64,000 nt of DNA, from positions 238,447 to 302,446 of the forward strand of contig NZ_FNCV01000005.1 of NCBI RefSeq assembly GCF_900100455.1. Reading direction: 5' to 3'. The notes beneath the pieces are model-generated. The model saw nothing but the letters and a program-made list of their open reading frames with translations, did not search any database and had not been told where the DNA came from. The translations under genes and the position numbers were made by a program. Below are positions 31,907 to 41,368 of the stretch, in pieces (position 1 is the first letter of the stretch; every line of letters starts with the position of its first letter). The DNA comes from Roseospirillum parvum (GTDB taxonomy: Bacteria > Pseudomonadota > Alphaproteobacteria > Rhodospirillales > Rhodospirillaceae).

Positions 31907-33907
31907 TCAGACGGTCGGGGCCCGGGCCTGGACGAAGGCCTGGAAGGGATCGACCTGCCTGTCGGTAAGGTCCAGGCGAATATGGGTGGCGCTTTCGGTG
32001 CGTGCCACCACGATGGCCTCGACCGCGCCCACATCGGGCAGCTCGATGGTCAGCGTTTCGCCACGCTCGGCCTCCACCGAGCGGTCGAGGGTCCCGACGC
32101 CGGACAGCGCGATGTCCTGCAGCAGGCACGAGCGCACCCGGCCTTCCTGGTTTTCCACCTGGACGCCGACGTTGAGGGTGCGCAGGGCGTGCGCCTCGCG
32201 CTCGTCGGCGCTGCCGGCGCGGATGATCGCTTCCAGCGCGGTCTGCATCATGCCGACCCGCTCGTTGACCTCCTCGGACGACTGGCGCACCTCGCCGGTG
32301 TGGGCCCGGGTGGTATCGGCGCTGGCCGAGACGTCCTGGATGCTCTGCGCCGCCTGCTGGGTGCTTTGCGCCGCCTGCTGGGCGTTGTGGCTGATCTCGC
32401 CGGTGGCCGCGGTCTGCTCCTCGACCGCCGCCGAGACGGCGGTGGTCACCTCGTTGATCTCGCCGATCACCTTGACGATGCCCTGGATGGCGCTGACCGC
32501 CTCCCCGGTCGCCGCCTGCATGGAACTGATCTGGCTGGCGATTTCCTCGGTTGCCTTGGCGGTCTGGTTGGCCAGCGTCTTGACCTCGCCGGCGACCACC
32601 GCGAAGCCCTTGCCGGCCTCGCCGGCCCGCGCCGCCTCGATCGTGGCGTTCAAGGCCAGCAGGTTGGTCTGCTTGGCGATGTCGCTGATCAGCTCGACCA
32701 CCTCGCCGATCTGGTTGGCGGCGTTGGCCAGGCTCTTGATGCGCTCGTTGGTCGTCTCGGCTTCCTGCGCCGCGCGGTGGGCGATTTCCGAGGAACCGGT
32801 GACCTGTCGGCTGATCTCGCTGATCGAGGAGGCCATCTCCTCGGCCGCCGCCGCCATCGCCTCCACCGCCGAGGCCGATTCCTGGGAGGCGCCGGCCGCC
32901 GCGGTGGCGCTCTCGGTGGTGTGGTCGACCGATTCCGACATCTCGTGCGCCGCCTGACGCATCGCCTCGGCCTGTTGGTGGACGATGGAGATGGCGCCCC
33001 GCACCTCTTCTTCCAGCGCGTTGGTCAGGGCGAACATCTCGCTTTTCACCCGGCGGGCGTTGCGGCGGTGTTCGGCCTCCTGAGTGGCCTGCATGCGCAC
33101 GACCTTCTGGCTGTTCTCCTTGAACACCTCGACGGCGCGGGCCATCACGCCCACCTCGTCGCCGCGCTCCTGGTCGGCGATGTCGATGTCGAGGTGGCCA
33201 CCGGCCAACTCGGCCATGGACTTGTTCAGGCGCCCCATGGGCCCGACCACGCCACGGATGATCATCACCGAGATGATGATGGCGATGATCAGGAAGCCGC
33301 CGCCCACCGCCAACTGCTTCGAACCGCCCCGCCAGGCGGTGGCGTTGACGTCGCTGACGTAGACCCCGGTGCCCAGCACCCAGCCCCAGGGTTCGTAGGC
33401 CTGGGCCCAGGAAACCTTGGGTTCGGCGGTGTCCGAGCCCTTGCGGGGGAAGCTGTAGGTGACCTTGCCGCCGCCTTCCCAGGCGGCCTCGATCATCTCG
33501 CTGACGAATGTCTTCCCGTTGGCGTCGGCCAGATCGATCTTGCTGGTGCCCTCCCAGGCCTGATTGGGCGGGAAGACCTGCATGATGCCGCTGTAGTCGA
33601 AGGCGAAGACGTACTCGCCATCGCCGTAGGTGATGCCCCGCAGGGCGGCGCGCGCCCGGTCCTGCGCCACCTGTTCGTCCATCAGGCCGAGATCAACCAG
33701 GGAATCGTAGTAGGCGATGATGCCCAGGCCCGATTCGACCACCGAACGGACCATGACCACCCGTTCCTGGGTGATCTCGTGGCGCAGGATCTGGAAGGAA
33801 AAGGCGATCACACCCGCCAGACCTAGCGTTGCCAGGATGGTTGGCAGCCAGATTTTGCGGCTGATGCGGACGTTGCTCAGGCCGAAGCCGGATTTGCGGG
33901 TGGACAT
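31907..33907 (-). CDS. Methyl-accepting chemotaxis protein with Cache sensor and PilZ-like tail
   Basis: 666 residues. TM1 about 18-38; single-Cache sensor to about 190 ([36 protein letters not shown]); TM2 about 205-225; HAMP ([20 protein letters not shown]); signalling helices with the conserved tip [20 protein letters not shown]; then about 90 residues with a PilZ-like pattern ([20 protein letters not shown]). The usual PilZ arginine motif is imperfect, so c-di-GMP binding is possible but not certain. The ATG at 33907 ([13 protein letters not shown]) begins just before TM1; in-frame codons upstream are less likely. It heads the chemoreceptor-STAS-PP2C series. Confidence 0.92.
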   Translation of the reverse strand: MSTRKSGFGLSNVRISRKIWLPTILATLGLAGVIAFSFQILRHEITQERVVMVRSVVESGLGIIAYYDSLVDLGLMDEQVAQDRARAALRGITYGDGEYVFAFDYSGIMQVFPPNQAWEGTSKIDLADANGKTFVSEMIEAAWEGGGKVTYSFPRKGSDTAEPKVSWAQAYEPWGWVLGTGVYVSDVNATAWRGGSKQLAVGGGFLIIAIIISVMIIRGVVGPMGRLNKSMAELAGGHLDIDIADQERGDEVGVMARAVEVFKENSQKVVRMQATQEAEHRRNARRVKSEMFALTNALEEEVRGAISIVHQQAEAMRQAAHEMSESVDHTTESATAAAGASQESASAVEAMAAAAEEMASSISEISRQVTGSSEIAHRAAQEAETTNERIKSLANAANQIGEVVELISDIAKQTNLLALNATIEAARAGEAGKGFAVVAGEVKTLANQTAKATEEIASQISSMQAATGEAVSAIQGIVKVIGEINEVTTAVSAAVEEQTAATGEISHNAQQAAQSTQQAAQSIQDVSASADTTRAHTGEVRQSSEEVNERVGMMQTALEAIIRAGSADEREAHALRTLNVGVQVENQEGRVRSCLLQDIALSGVGTLDRSVEAERGETLTIELPDVGAVEAIVVARTESATHIRLDLTDRQVDPFQAFVQARAPTV

Positions 33908-34233
33908 GGTTTTGTGTAACTCCCAGTGCTTCCTGGTTCCCCACAACGAGCAAAGCACTTTTGAGCATAAAAAGGCAACACTTGGTGCGTTTGCTGGTCG
34001 CCGTGCAGGAATTTGCCGCGCCGCGGCATGGATCGAGGATCAGCCGTTTGTGCCAGGGTTGTCAATGAGCTGCAACAATCCGTCATGGCTGGCAAGCATT
34101 CTCCGCCGGTCGCGCGGCGGCAGTGCGGTGGAGGGCGCGGCGGCAGGCTCTTCCGTCGAGGGCAGGGCGTTGATCTGGCCCTTTAGGTCGGCGTCTGGTG
34201 CTGGCGCGCGACGCGCGATTGGGCCGGCGACGA
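33908..34233 (-). other. Intergenic region upstream of the chemoreceptor gene
   Basis: 326 bp between the DUF2336 gene and the chemoreceptor gene on the same strand. Most of the distal part could be covered by a 65-codon frame listed separately. A TTGACA hexamer occurs on the minus strand in CATTGACAACC, without a convincing -10 at 16-18 bp. AT-rich sequence close to the chemoreceptor (about 33955-33990) may hold its promoter. Confidence 0.4.
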
Positions 34234-34237
34234 TCAC
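34040..34237 (-). CDS. Possible small protein (65 aa) coupled to the DUF2336 gene
   Basis: A GTG-initiated frame whose start overlaps the DUF2336 stop (GTGA), giving 65 residues rich in Pro, Ala and Arg and ending LLQLIDNPGTNG. The overlap arrangement suggests coupled translation, but third-position GC is lower than in neighbouring genes and I recognise no family. It may simply be an open frame in the leader region of the chemoreceptor gene. Confidence 0.3.
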   Translation of the reverse strand: MIVAGPIARRAPAPDADLKGQINALPSTEEPAAAPSTALPPRDRRRMLASHDGLLQLIDNPGTNG

Positions 34238-35628
34238 ATTCCGTGGCGGGCCAGGGCGTCGTCCAGGCTGCGCGGACGTTTCTGGCCGGCCGCCTCGGTG
34301 AACATTTCAAGCTGCCACTCCATTTCCGTGCCGGAAAGATGGAAGCCGCTGTCGTCGTTCGGCTTGATCGCCTGCTCCGGTGCCACCCGGCCGAGCTGCA
34401 TCTGCAGGGCGACCGCGTCGCGGGCCGAGAAGCCGCCTTTCCAGGCAACCGCCAACAGGCCCTTGGCGCTGTGCTCCTCGACGATGGTGCCGACCACGTC
34501 GGGCGGCAGGTCGGCCAGCACCGCCAGGGCGCCGATGACGAACTCGGCCTCGCCCCGGGCCAGCCGGTTGAGCACCTTCTGGTGCGACAGGCCGTCCGGC
34601 TTGGCCGCCTCGCGCTGGGCCGCCTCGTAGGCCAGGCTCAGCGAGCGGCGCCAACTGTCGAGGTGGAAGTCGACCTTGCCTTCAGTCTGGTCATCGTCCC
34701 GCGCCCGGTCGTTGGGGGCCGTGGCCGGCAACCCGCCGTCCTCCGAGGCGAGACGGGTCCGCACCACCCGCAACACCTCGGCCACCGTCTCGGCGTCCAG
34801 GTCCTGGCGCGCCGCCAGGGCGCCGAGCAGGTTGGCGGCGACAAAGCAGGCCAGACGCCGGGCAGCGCGGCTGTGCAGGCCGGGACGGCGGACCAGCGGG
34901 TCGTGCCAGTCGGGCCGCCCCTCGGCGCGCTCGATCAGGCGATCCAGGGTTTCCTCGCGGATCTGCGCCGAGGTGTTGGCCAACAGGTGGGTGATGGCGT
35001 CGCCGTCGTCGGTCTCGGCGATCGCCGTGCTGACCCTGATCCCCACCCCGATGCGCCGCGAGATGGCCGACAGGCGGGCGCTGACCGGGGCCTCGGCGAT
35101 GATCTCCAGCAGGTCCTCGTCGGTCAGCACCGGCGAGAACTCGAGCACCGGGGTGCTGACCGCCACCTCGGCATCGCGGGCCAGGCGGCGCATCACCTCG
35201 GCCGGGGCGGCGGCGACGTCCTTCAGGGTCTCGGCCAGGATGCGGCGCACCCGGGGGATCTGGTCGCGGGCCAGGCATTCCAGCACCTGGTGGGCGAGGT
35301 CGTGGATGCGGGCGTGATCCTGGTCCGACAGGTGGGGGCACAGGCGGGCCACCTTGCCGGCCAGATCGGCCCGCACGTCCTCTTCCTGGTCGCGGGCCAG
35401 CAGCAGTTGCGCCTTCAGCGGGGTGGCGGTGTTGCCGGCGATCGCCTTGCGCACCCCGACGTCCGGGTCCTCGGCCAGGAAGTAGAGGATTTCCGGCACC
35501 ACGTCGTCGCGGGTGGCCAGCTCGCGGCGCACCGCCGGGTCGTCGTGGCGGGCCAGGGTGCGGGCCCGCTCGTAGGTCAGGCTGCTGGCCGGGTCGCCGC
35601 CCATCAATCTCTCCAGCAGGGATGTCAT
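34234..35628 (-). CDS. DUF2336 protein (HEAT-like repeats)
   Basis: 464 residues, all helical, with HEAT-like units in the first half such as RARTLARHDDPAVRRELA and LYFLAEDPDVGVRKAIAGN, continuing into the DUF2336 region common in alphaproteobacteria. No signal peptide or membrane helix. The ATG at 35628 ([11 protein letters not shown]) overlaps the stop of the PAS-GAF-GGDEF gene by four bases, so the two are translationally coupled, which suggests a role in the same signalling pathway. Its biochemical function is unknown. Confidence 0.85.
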   Translation of the reverse strand: MTSLLERLMGGDPASSLTYERARTLARHDDPAVRRELATRDDVVPEILYFLAEDPDVGVRKAIAGNTATPLKAQLLLARDQEEDVRADLAGKVARLCPHLSDQDHARIHDLAHQVLECLARDQIPRVRRILAETLKDVAAAPAEVMRRLARDAEVAVSTPVLEFSPVLTDEDLLEIIAEAPVSARLSAISRRIGVGIRVSTAIAETDDGDAITHLLANTSAQIREETLDRLIERAEGRPDWHDPLVRRPGLHSRAARRLACFVAANLLGALAARQDLDAETVAEVLRVVRTRLASEDGGLPATAPNDRARDDDQTEGKVDFHLDSWRRSLSLAYEAAQREAAKPDGLSHQKVLNRLARGEAEFVIGALAVLADLPPDVVGTIVEEHSAKGLLAVAWKGGFSARDAVALQMQLGRVAPEQAIKPNDDSGFHLSGTEMEWQLEMFTEAAGQKRPRSLDDALARHGM

Positions 35629-37424
35629 GGGCCGTCGTCCGCCGGGGCCCCGGGTCCGCCCGGCCCGGGATCGGAGGCTGTTCGCCACGCCGCCTTGCCG
35701 GCCCGCTTGGCGGCGTACATGGCCTCGTCGGCGCGGTGGGCCAGGGCGTTCAGGTCTTCCCGCACCCCCGGCATGGGCAGGGCCAGACCGATCGACAGGC
35801 TCAGCGGCTGACCGGTCGCCGATTCATTGGCCAGGCTGGTCGCCGCCGCCTCGATCAGCGACTGGGCCTTGGCCTCGGCCACGGCGCGGTCGGCGCCTTC
35901 CAGCCAGATGGCGAACTCGTCGCCGCCCAGGCGGGCGACCAGATCGGTCGGCCGGGTGTGGCCGAGCAGCAACTCGCGCACCCTGATCAGCACGGCATCG
36001 CCTTTCTGATGCCCGAACTGGTCGTTGACCGGCTTGAAGTTGTCGAGGTCGACATAGAGCAGGGCGCCGCCGCCCGTGGCGTGTTCGGCCCGCTGCAGGC
36101 GGCGCTCCACCTCCTCGCTGAAGGCGCGGCGGTTGAACAGCCCGGTCAGGGCGTCGGTGCGCGAGATGCGCAGCATGAACTCGTGCTGCGCCACCTGTTC
36201 GTTGGTGATGCCGATCTGCTCGGCGATGTCGGCGACCAGCAGGCGGTCATCCTCCGACCACGGGCCGCGACCGGCGGCGCGCCAGACGATCAACACCCCG
36301 TTGATGCGCTGATGGTAGCGGGTCGGCACGGCAAGCACCCGGTGGCCCTGTTCGCTGACTTCCAGCAGGTCGGCCCCCTCGCTGACCGTCTGCACGATCG
36401 GTTCGGCGGCCCGGCTGGGCAGGGCGCCCCAACTGCCGCCGGCCATGAAGTGTCCGCTCCCGGCGTCGTGCCGGCCTGCCTCGCTGACGGCGGCCGGATC
36501 GGCGCCGGCCAGACGGAAGATGTGGCAGGCGGTGACGCCCAGGCCACGGGCCACCTTCTCGGCCGCCACGGCCAGCATCTCGTCGGGCTGGATCAGGTCG
36601 CGGAAGGCGCGGGCCATGTGGGCCAGGGCCATTTCCCGATGGCGCGCCTGGTTTTGCGCGATGCTGCGCCGCCGTTCGCCGGTCACGTCACGGCACACCC
36701 CGCGCACCCCGCTCCAGCGGCCGCGCTGATCGAACAGCGGGGCCGCGGTGGCGATCACGCAGGCCGCCGCGCCATCGGCCCGTTGCAGCCACAGCTCGGC
36801 CTCTTCCACCGGCTGGCGGGTGAAGAAGGGCAGGTTGTCGGTGCCCATGCCCTCCAGGGCCAGGTCGTAGGGGTCGCAGCCGACCAGGGTTTCGGCCGAA
36901 TAGCCCAGGGCGCCCTTCGGCGAGACGAAGGTGAACTGGCCGTGGGCGTCGGTCTCCCAGGCGAAGTCGCTGCCGATCTCGACGAAGTCCTTGTAGCGCT
37001 GGCGGGATTCGACCAGCGCGGCACGCAGGTTGTGCTCCAGGGTGACGTCGTCCAGCACGATCAGCGCACCCCGCCCGGCGGCGTCGGCCCGCTTGCCCGG
37101 GGCCAGGGCGAGGGGCAGCGAGAGGACCTTGAAGCGGCGCGGGCCGTCCGGCAGATCGAGCACCAGATCGCCGCCCACCCGGCCGCCGCGGGCGATCTCG
37201 CGGGACAGCCGGCCGAGCGCCTCGAGCTGCGGCGTTTCCACCGAGGCGAGCAAGGCTTCGGCGGCGGGGTTGGTGGTGCGCACCACGCCGTCGCTGTCCA
37301 GCCCGACCACCGGGGCGTCGACGGCGGCCAGGGCGTCGGTGTCGAGACGGGCCCAGCCGAGGTCGATGCTCTCCGTGTCGGGGGGCGGGTATTGCTGGCT
37401 GTCGGGGGCCGGACCGGGGCTCAA
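35625..37424 (-). CDS. Diguanylate cyclase with PAS, PAS and GAF sensor domains
   Basis: 599 residues, soluble. Two PAS-like domains (about 33-130 and 140-260, the second with [17 protein letters not shown] and ending in the PAC-like [14 protein letters not shown]), a GAF-like domain (about 275-425), and a C-terminal GGDEF domain (about 430-590). The cyclase motif is [14 protein letters not shown], preceded at the right spacing by RPTD, an intact RxxD inhibitory site. It should therefore be an active, product-inhibited c-di-GMP synthase. The stop overlaps the start of the DUF2336 gene. The upstream neighbour dapD is divergent. Confidence 0.92.
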   Translation of the reverse strand: MSPGPAPDSQQYPPPDTESIDLGWARLDTDALAAVDAPVVGLDSDGVVRTTNPAAEALLASVETPQLEALGRLSREIARGGRVGGDLVLDLPDGPRRFKVLSLPLALAPGKRADAAGRGALIVLDDVTLEHNLRAALVESRQRYKDFVEIGSDFAWETDAHGQFTFVSPKGALGYSAETLVGCDPYDLALEGMGTDNLPFFTRQPVEEAELWLQRADGAAACVIATAAPLFDQRGRWSGVRGVCRDVTGERRRSIAQNQARHREMALAHMARAFRDLIQPDEMLAVAAEKVARGLGVTACHIFRLAGADPAAVSEAGRHDAGSGHFMAGGSWGALPSRAAEPIVQTVSEGADLLEVSEQGHRVLAVPTRYHQRINGVLIVWRAAGRGPWSEDDRLLVADIAEQIGITNEQVAQHEFMLRISRTDALTGLFNRRAFSEEVERRLQRAEHATGGGALLYVDLDNFKPVNDQFGHQKGDAVLIRVRELLLGHTRPTDLVARLGGDEFAIWLEGADRAVAEAKAQSLIEAAATSLANESATGQPLSLSIGLALPMPGVREDLNALAHRADEAMYAAKRAGKAAWRTASDPGPGGPGAPADDGP

Positions 37425-37484
37425 TCCACCACCTCGCTGGTTATTGGGGCAAGGAGTTTATCAGCCGTTCCCGGCCTTGTCATC

Positions 37485-37555
37485 GGCTGGCCAGGGGCTG
37501 GCCAGGGGGCTGGTCAGGAGGCTGGTCAGGAGGCTGGCCAGAGGGTGGCCAAGGG
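37485..37555. repeat. Short tandem repeat, 12-bp unit
   Basis: Six degenerate copies of a 12-bp unit close to GGCTGGTCAGGA; the two central copies (37508-37519 and 37520-37531) are identical. It lies in the leader region between the PAS-GAF-GGDEF gene and dapD, about 140-210 bp upstream of the dapD ATG. Confidence 0.75.
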
Positions 37556-37695
37556 CACCCGGGCGCGGGAGATTGACTTGCCGGGTCTTGGCCTTATCCT
37601 CTTGCCCGGCGGCCGCCCCGAGCCCAACCGGATCGACCGGCGCCGCCCACCATTCCGCCCGCCGGTCCCGCCTTGCCAGAAGGATTTTCCCCACC

Positions 37696-38544
37696 ATGAA
37701 TTCCGCCTTTGACAGCCTCCAGGCGACCATCGACCAGGCCTGGGAGGATCGCCAGGGCATCTCGCCAGCCACCGGGGGCGCGGTGCGCGAGGCGGTCGAG
37801 CAGGCACTGAACGGCCTCGACCGCGGTGAGTTGCGGGTGGCCGAGAAGGTGGACGGCGCCTGGCAGGTCAACCAGTGGCTGAAAAAGGCGGTCCTGCTGT
37901 CCTTCCGCCTGAACGACATGAGCCCCATCCCCGGCGGCCCCGGGGGCGGCCACTGGTGGGACAAGGTGCCGAGCAAGTTCGACTCCTGGGGCGAAAGCGA
38001 CTTCAAGGCGGCCGGCTTCCGCGCCGTGCCGGGCTGCGTGGTGCGCCGCTCGGCCCATATCGCGCAGGGCGTGGTGCTGATGCCGAGCTTCGTCAACCTG
38101 GGGGCCTATGTGGACAGCGGCACCATGGTCGATACCTGGGCCACCGTCGGCTCGTGCGCCCAGATCGGCAGGAACGTGCATCTGTCGGGCGGCGCCGGCA
38201 TCGGCGGCGTGCTCGAGCCGTTGCAGGCCGGCCCGGTGATCATCGAGGACAACTGCTTCATCGGGGCCCGCGCCGAGGTCGCCGAGGGGGTGATCGTCGA
38301 GGAAGGGGCGGTGCTGTCGATGGGCGTCTACATCGGCGCCTCGACCAAGATCGTCGACCGCGCCACCGGCGAGGTGCACATGGGCCGCGTGCCCAGCTAT
38401 TCGGTGGTGGTCCCCGGCACCCTGCCCGGCAAGCCGCTGCCCGATGGCGCGCCCGGCCCTGGCCTCTACTGCGCGGTGATCGTCAAGCGGGTCGACGAGA
38501 AGACCCGCTCGAAGGTGTCCATCAACGACCTGCTGCGCGACTGA
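37696..38544 (+). CDS. dapD: Tetrahydrodipicolinate N-succinyltransferase
   Basis: Transfers succinyl from succinyl-CoA to tetrahydrodipicolinate in lysine/diaminopimelate synthesis. 282 residues: a helical N-terminal domain (about 1-100) then a left-handed beta-helix with hexapeptide repeats ([41 protein letters not shown]). AAGGA lies upstream of the ATG at 37696; longer upstream frames are not conserved. The next enzyme but one of the pathway, DapE, is encoded 82 bp downstream. Confidence 0.96.
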   Translation: MNSAFDSLQATIDQAWEDRQGISPATGGAVREAVEQALNGLDRGELRVAEKVDGAWQVNQWLKKAVLLSFRLNDMSPIPGGPGGGHWWDKVPSKFDSWGESDFKAAGFRAVPGCVVRRSAHIAQGVVLMPSFVNLGAYVDSGTMVDTWATVGSCAQIGRNVHLSGGAGIGGVLEPLQAGPVIIEDNCFIGARAEVAEGVIVEEGAVLSMGVYIGASTKIVDRATGEVHMGRVPSYSVVVPGTLPGKPLPDGAPGPGLYCAVIVKRVDEKTRSKVSINDLLRD

Positions 38545-38626
38545 GCCCCCGGGAACACCCCCGCTCCGGGACCGCCGTTGCCGACCCATTCCCTGAATCC
38601 GCCCTGGCCGGGCTGACGGAGAGACC

Positions 38627-39829
38627 ATGCCAGCCCGCACCTTCCTCTCCGACCCCTTGCCCCTGGCCCGGGACCTGATCCGCCGCCACAGCGTCACTCC
38701 CGAGGATGACGGGGCGCTGGAGGTGTTGGCCCGGGCCCTGGGCCAGCTTGGCTTCGAGTGCTTTCCGGTCACCTTCGAGGCGCCCGACACCGCCCCGGTG
38801 AACAACCTCTATGCCCGCCTGGGGCCGGCCGAGGCGCCCAACCTGTGCTTCGCCGGGCACACCGACGTGGTCCCGGCCGGCGACGGCTGGAGCGTCGATC
38901 CGTTCGCCGGGCGCATCGTCAACGGCACGCTGATCGGCCGCGGCGCCGCCGACATGAAGGGCGCGGTGGCCTGTTTCGTCGCCGCCGTGGCCCGCCGGCT
39001 GGCCGGCATGGGGCCGCCGCCGGGGGCGATCAGCCTGCTCATCACCGGCGACGAGGAAGGCCCGGCGGTCAACGGCACGGTGCGCCTGCTGCCGTGGATC
39101 GCCGAGAAGGGCGAGCGGCTGAGCGCCTGCATCGTCGGCGAGCCGAGCAACCCGACGCGCATGGGCGAGATGATCAAGATCGGCCGCCGGGGCAGCGTCA
39201 ACTTCAGGCTGATCTCGCACGGCCGGGCCGGGCACGCCGCCTATCCCCATCTGGCCGACAACCCCATCCCGCCACTGCTCGCGGTGTTGCAGGCGCTGAC
39301 CGCCGCGCCGCTGGATGAGGGCAGCGACCATTTCGACCCCTCGACCCTGGCCCTGACCAGCCTCGACGTGGGCAACCGGGCGGAGAACGTCATCCCCGGG
39401 CGGGCCGAGGCGCGCTTCAACATCCGCTTCAACGACCATCACCACAGCGAGGCCCTGATCAGCCACGTCGCCGAGACCTGCGAACGGGTGGCCGGGGCGG
39501 GGCGCATCGAGATCGTGCCCCGGGTGTCCGGCGAGAGCTTCCTCACCCCGCCGGGCGTTTTCTCGACCCTGATCGCCGAAGCGGTGCGGGCCGAGACCGG
39601 GCTCGAGCCCGAGCTGTCCACCTCGGGGGGCACCTCGGACGCCCGCTTCATCAAGGACTATTGCCCGGTCGCCGAGTTCGGGCTGGTCAGCCGGACCATC
39701 CATCAGGCCGACGAGCAGGTGCCGTTGGCCGACCTGGAAACCCTGACCCGCGTCTACCGGCGGCTGATCGACGGCTTTTTCGCCGGCTCCTTCACCGACT
39801 CCACCTCCGAAACCGGGAGCACGCCATGA
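38627..39829 (+). CDS. dapE: Succinyl-diaminopimelate desuccinylase
   Basis: Di-zinc M20-family hydrolase that removes succinate from N-succinyl-LL-diaminopimelate. 400 residues. Metal-site motifs: [15 protein letters not shown] (His and the following Asp), [14 protein letters not shown] (bridging Asp), [11 protein letters not shown] (catalytic and metal Glu), and [22 protein letters not shown] near the C-terminus. GGAGAG lies just before the ATG. Its stop overlaps the ATG of the next gene (ATGA). Confidence 0.96.
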   Translation: MPARTFLSDPLPLARDLIRRHSVTPEDDGALEVLARALGQLGFECFPVTFEAPDTAPVNNLYARLGPAEAPNLCFAGHTDVVPAGDGWSVDPFAGRIVNGTLIGRGAADMKGAVACFVAAVARRLAGMGPPPGAISLLITGDEEGPAVNGTVRLLPWIAEKGERLSACIVGEPSNPTRMGEMIKIGRRGSVNFRLISHGRAGHAAYPHLADNPIPPLLAVLQALTAAPLDEGSDHFDPSTLALTSLDVGNRAENVIPGRAEARFNIRFNDHHHSEALISHVAETCERVAGAGRIEIVPRVSGESFLTPPGVFSTLIAEAVRAETGLEPELSTSGGTSDARFIKDYCPVAEFGLVSRTIHQADEQVPLADLETLTRVYRRLIDGFFAGSFTDSTSETGSTP

Positions 39830-40410
39830 CCCTGCCGACGATCGGCGAGGTGGCGGCGGCGATCGCCGGGGTGGCCCGGCTGATCCGCCTCGACGCGACC
39901 GGCTTCCTGATGTTCGACGCCAGCCCGCGCGGCTTCTGGATGTCGTTCTGGGCGGCCGCCGTGATCGCCCCCATGGTCGCCCTCAACAGCCTGGTGTTCG
40001 CCATTTCGCAAGGGATGACCGGCGGTCTGGTGGTGCAGATGGTCGGCGACGTGCTGGTCTTCGCCATCGGCTGGATGCTCTATCCGCTGATCATGCTGCC
40101 GCTGGCCGACTGGATGGAACGCGGCCAGCACGGGCTGCGCTATCTGGTCGGCTACAACTGGTTCCAGGTGTTTGCCAACGTGGTCGCCCTGCCGCTGCAA
40201 CTGTTCGCCGCCAGCGGCAGTCTGGCCGGCGGCATCGAGCAGTTGCTGTTCTTGGGCTTTATGTCGGCCCTGCTGCTGTATGGCTGGTTCATGGTCCAGA
40301 AGGGTCTGGACGTGGGCCCCGGCACCGGGGCGGCGCTGGTCATGGTCGATGTGGTGGTCAGTCTGCTGGTGGCCGCCATGGCCATGCAGTTGCCCGGCCT
40401 GACCCCCTGA
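39826..40410 (+). CDS. Hypothetical multi-pass membrane protein
   Basis: 194 residues with about five hydrophobic segments (for example [40 protein letters not shown] and [20 protein letters not shown]). The layout is faintly like YIP1-type membrane proteins, but no motif fixes it. The ATG overlaps the dapE stop, so it is co-translated with dapDE; whether it relates to lysine synthesis or only shares the transcript cannot be said. Confidence 0.75.
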   Translation: MTLPTIGEVAAAIAGVARLIRLDATGFLMFDASPRGFWMSFWAAAVIAPMVALNSLVFAISQGMTGGLVVQMVGDVLVFAIGWMLYPLIMLPLADWMERGQHGLRYLVGYNWFQVFANVVALPLQLFAASGSLAGGIEQLLFLGFMSALLLYGWFMVQKGLDVGPGTGAALVMVDVVVSLLVAAMAMQLPGLTP

Positions 40411-40457
40411 TACCGTCGGTGCCGGCCGGCGGGGCGGCTTCGAGGCTGCGCCCGGCC

Positions 40458-40922
40458 TCAGGCGGCCTGGGAGTTCTCGGCCTGGGTGAGCAGGGCGTGC
40501 AGGCCCTCGCCGCTGTCGCTGCCGCGCAGCTTCTCGCAGGTGCCCTTGTCGCGCAGCAGACGCGACACCCGGGCCAGCGCCTTCAGGTGATCGGCGCCGG
40601 CGGTTTCCGGGGCGAGCAGCAGGAAGATCAGGTCGACCGGGCGCTCGTCGATGGAGTCGAAGTTGATCGGGCGTTCCAGGCGGGCGAACAGGCCCATCAG
40701 GCGGTCCAGCTGGGCCAGCTTGCCGTGGGGGATGGCGATGCCGTTGCCGACCCCGGTGGTGCCCAGGCGCTCGCGCTCCAGAAGGGTGTCGAAGATGGCC
40801 CTTTCGTGCAGGCCGCTGAGGTCGGCGGCGCGGCGGGCCAGTTCCTGCAAGGCCTGCTTCTTGCTGGTCGCCTTGAGGTTGGCGATGACGGCCTCGGAGG
40901 TGATGAGATCGGAGATTTCCAT
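40458..40922 (-). CDS. ptsN: Nitrogen-PTS EIIA protein
   Basis: EIIA-Ntr, the terminal phosphoryl acceptor of the regulatory phosphotransferase system, which controls targets such as potassium uptake and stress regulators. 154 residues; phospho-acceptor H66 in GIAIPHGKL. Conserved blocks SKKQALQELARRAA and VDLIFLLLAPETAGADHLKALA. It lies downstream of rpoN in the usual order, but the hpf gene often found between them is missing and a terminator intervenes. Confidence 0.96.
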   Translation of the reverse strand: MEISDLITSEAVIANLKATSKKQALQELARRAADLSGLHERAIFDTLLERERLGTTGVGNGIAIPHGKLAQLDRLMGLFARLERPINFDSIDERPVDLIFLLLAPETAGADHLKALARVSRLLRDKGTCEKLRGSDSGEGLHALLTQAENSQAA

Positions 40923-41368
40923 CGCTGACCTTCTGGATTGGGATCGCCCATTGGGGGGCGTTGTTTGAAGGATGGCGGTCGTGGTGACTGAACGCCTCGC
41001 GGTCGACCGGCGGAACGGCCCGTCGAGGGCGGTGGTGTGCGGTTGGCGGCGTGGCCCTTGGCCTATGTGGTCCTGGCGCTGTCGGTCACATCGTTCCGGT
41101 CACGGGCCGGGCGAACCTTGCAAAAACGTGGTTCGCGATCATTGTTCCAAGGGGATGGTCCTGCCCTGTTTGCCTTGGTTCCCGTACCGGGTCGGGTTGG
41201 TGGCGCTTTCCGGGCGGAGCGTCGGCGCCGGCCGACCCATCCGGGGCGGAGACGGCACGCCCAACCTTGTCCAAAAAGACCCTCTCTCTAGAGGGGGCGG
41301 ACCTTAGTCTTGCCCCGCCCACCGTGTCAAGCGGCGAAGCATGACAGCGCCAGCCGCCCCACGGCGGC
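40923..41368 (-). other. 446-bp gap between rpoN and ptsN
   Basis: In many proteobacteria this place holds hpf (hibernation promoting factor). None is present on either strand; the only frames are short and arginine/proline-rich. The part next to rpoN contains an intrinsic terminator, so ptsN probably has its own promoter in the remaining 350 bp, which I cannot localise. Confidence 0.7.
41273..41295 (-). terminator. Intrinsic terminator after rpoN
   Basis: On the minus strand: stem CCCTCT / AGAGGG with an AGAG loop, then TC and TTTTT. It lies about 75 bp after the rpoN stop and should end the kdsD-lptCAB-rpoN transcript. Confidence 0.8.

Noticed and set aside
37485..37555. Tandem repeats as a CRISPR array
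   Set aside because: Units are 12 bp, contiguous and without unique spacers; no cas gene is nearby.
41086..41322. Short frame between rpoN and ptsN as a diverged hpf
   Set aside because: 78 codons of Arg/Pro-rich sequence overlapping the terminator; no resemblance to ribosome hibernation factors.
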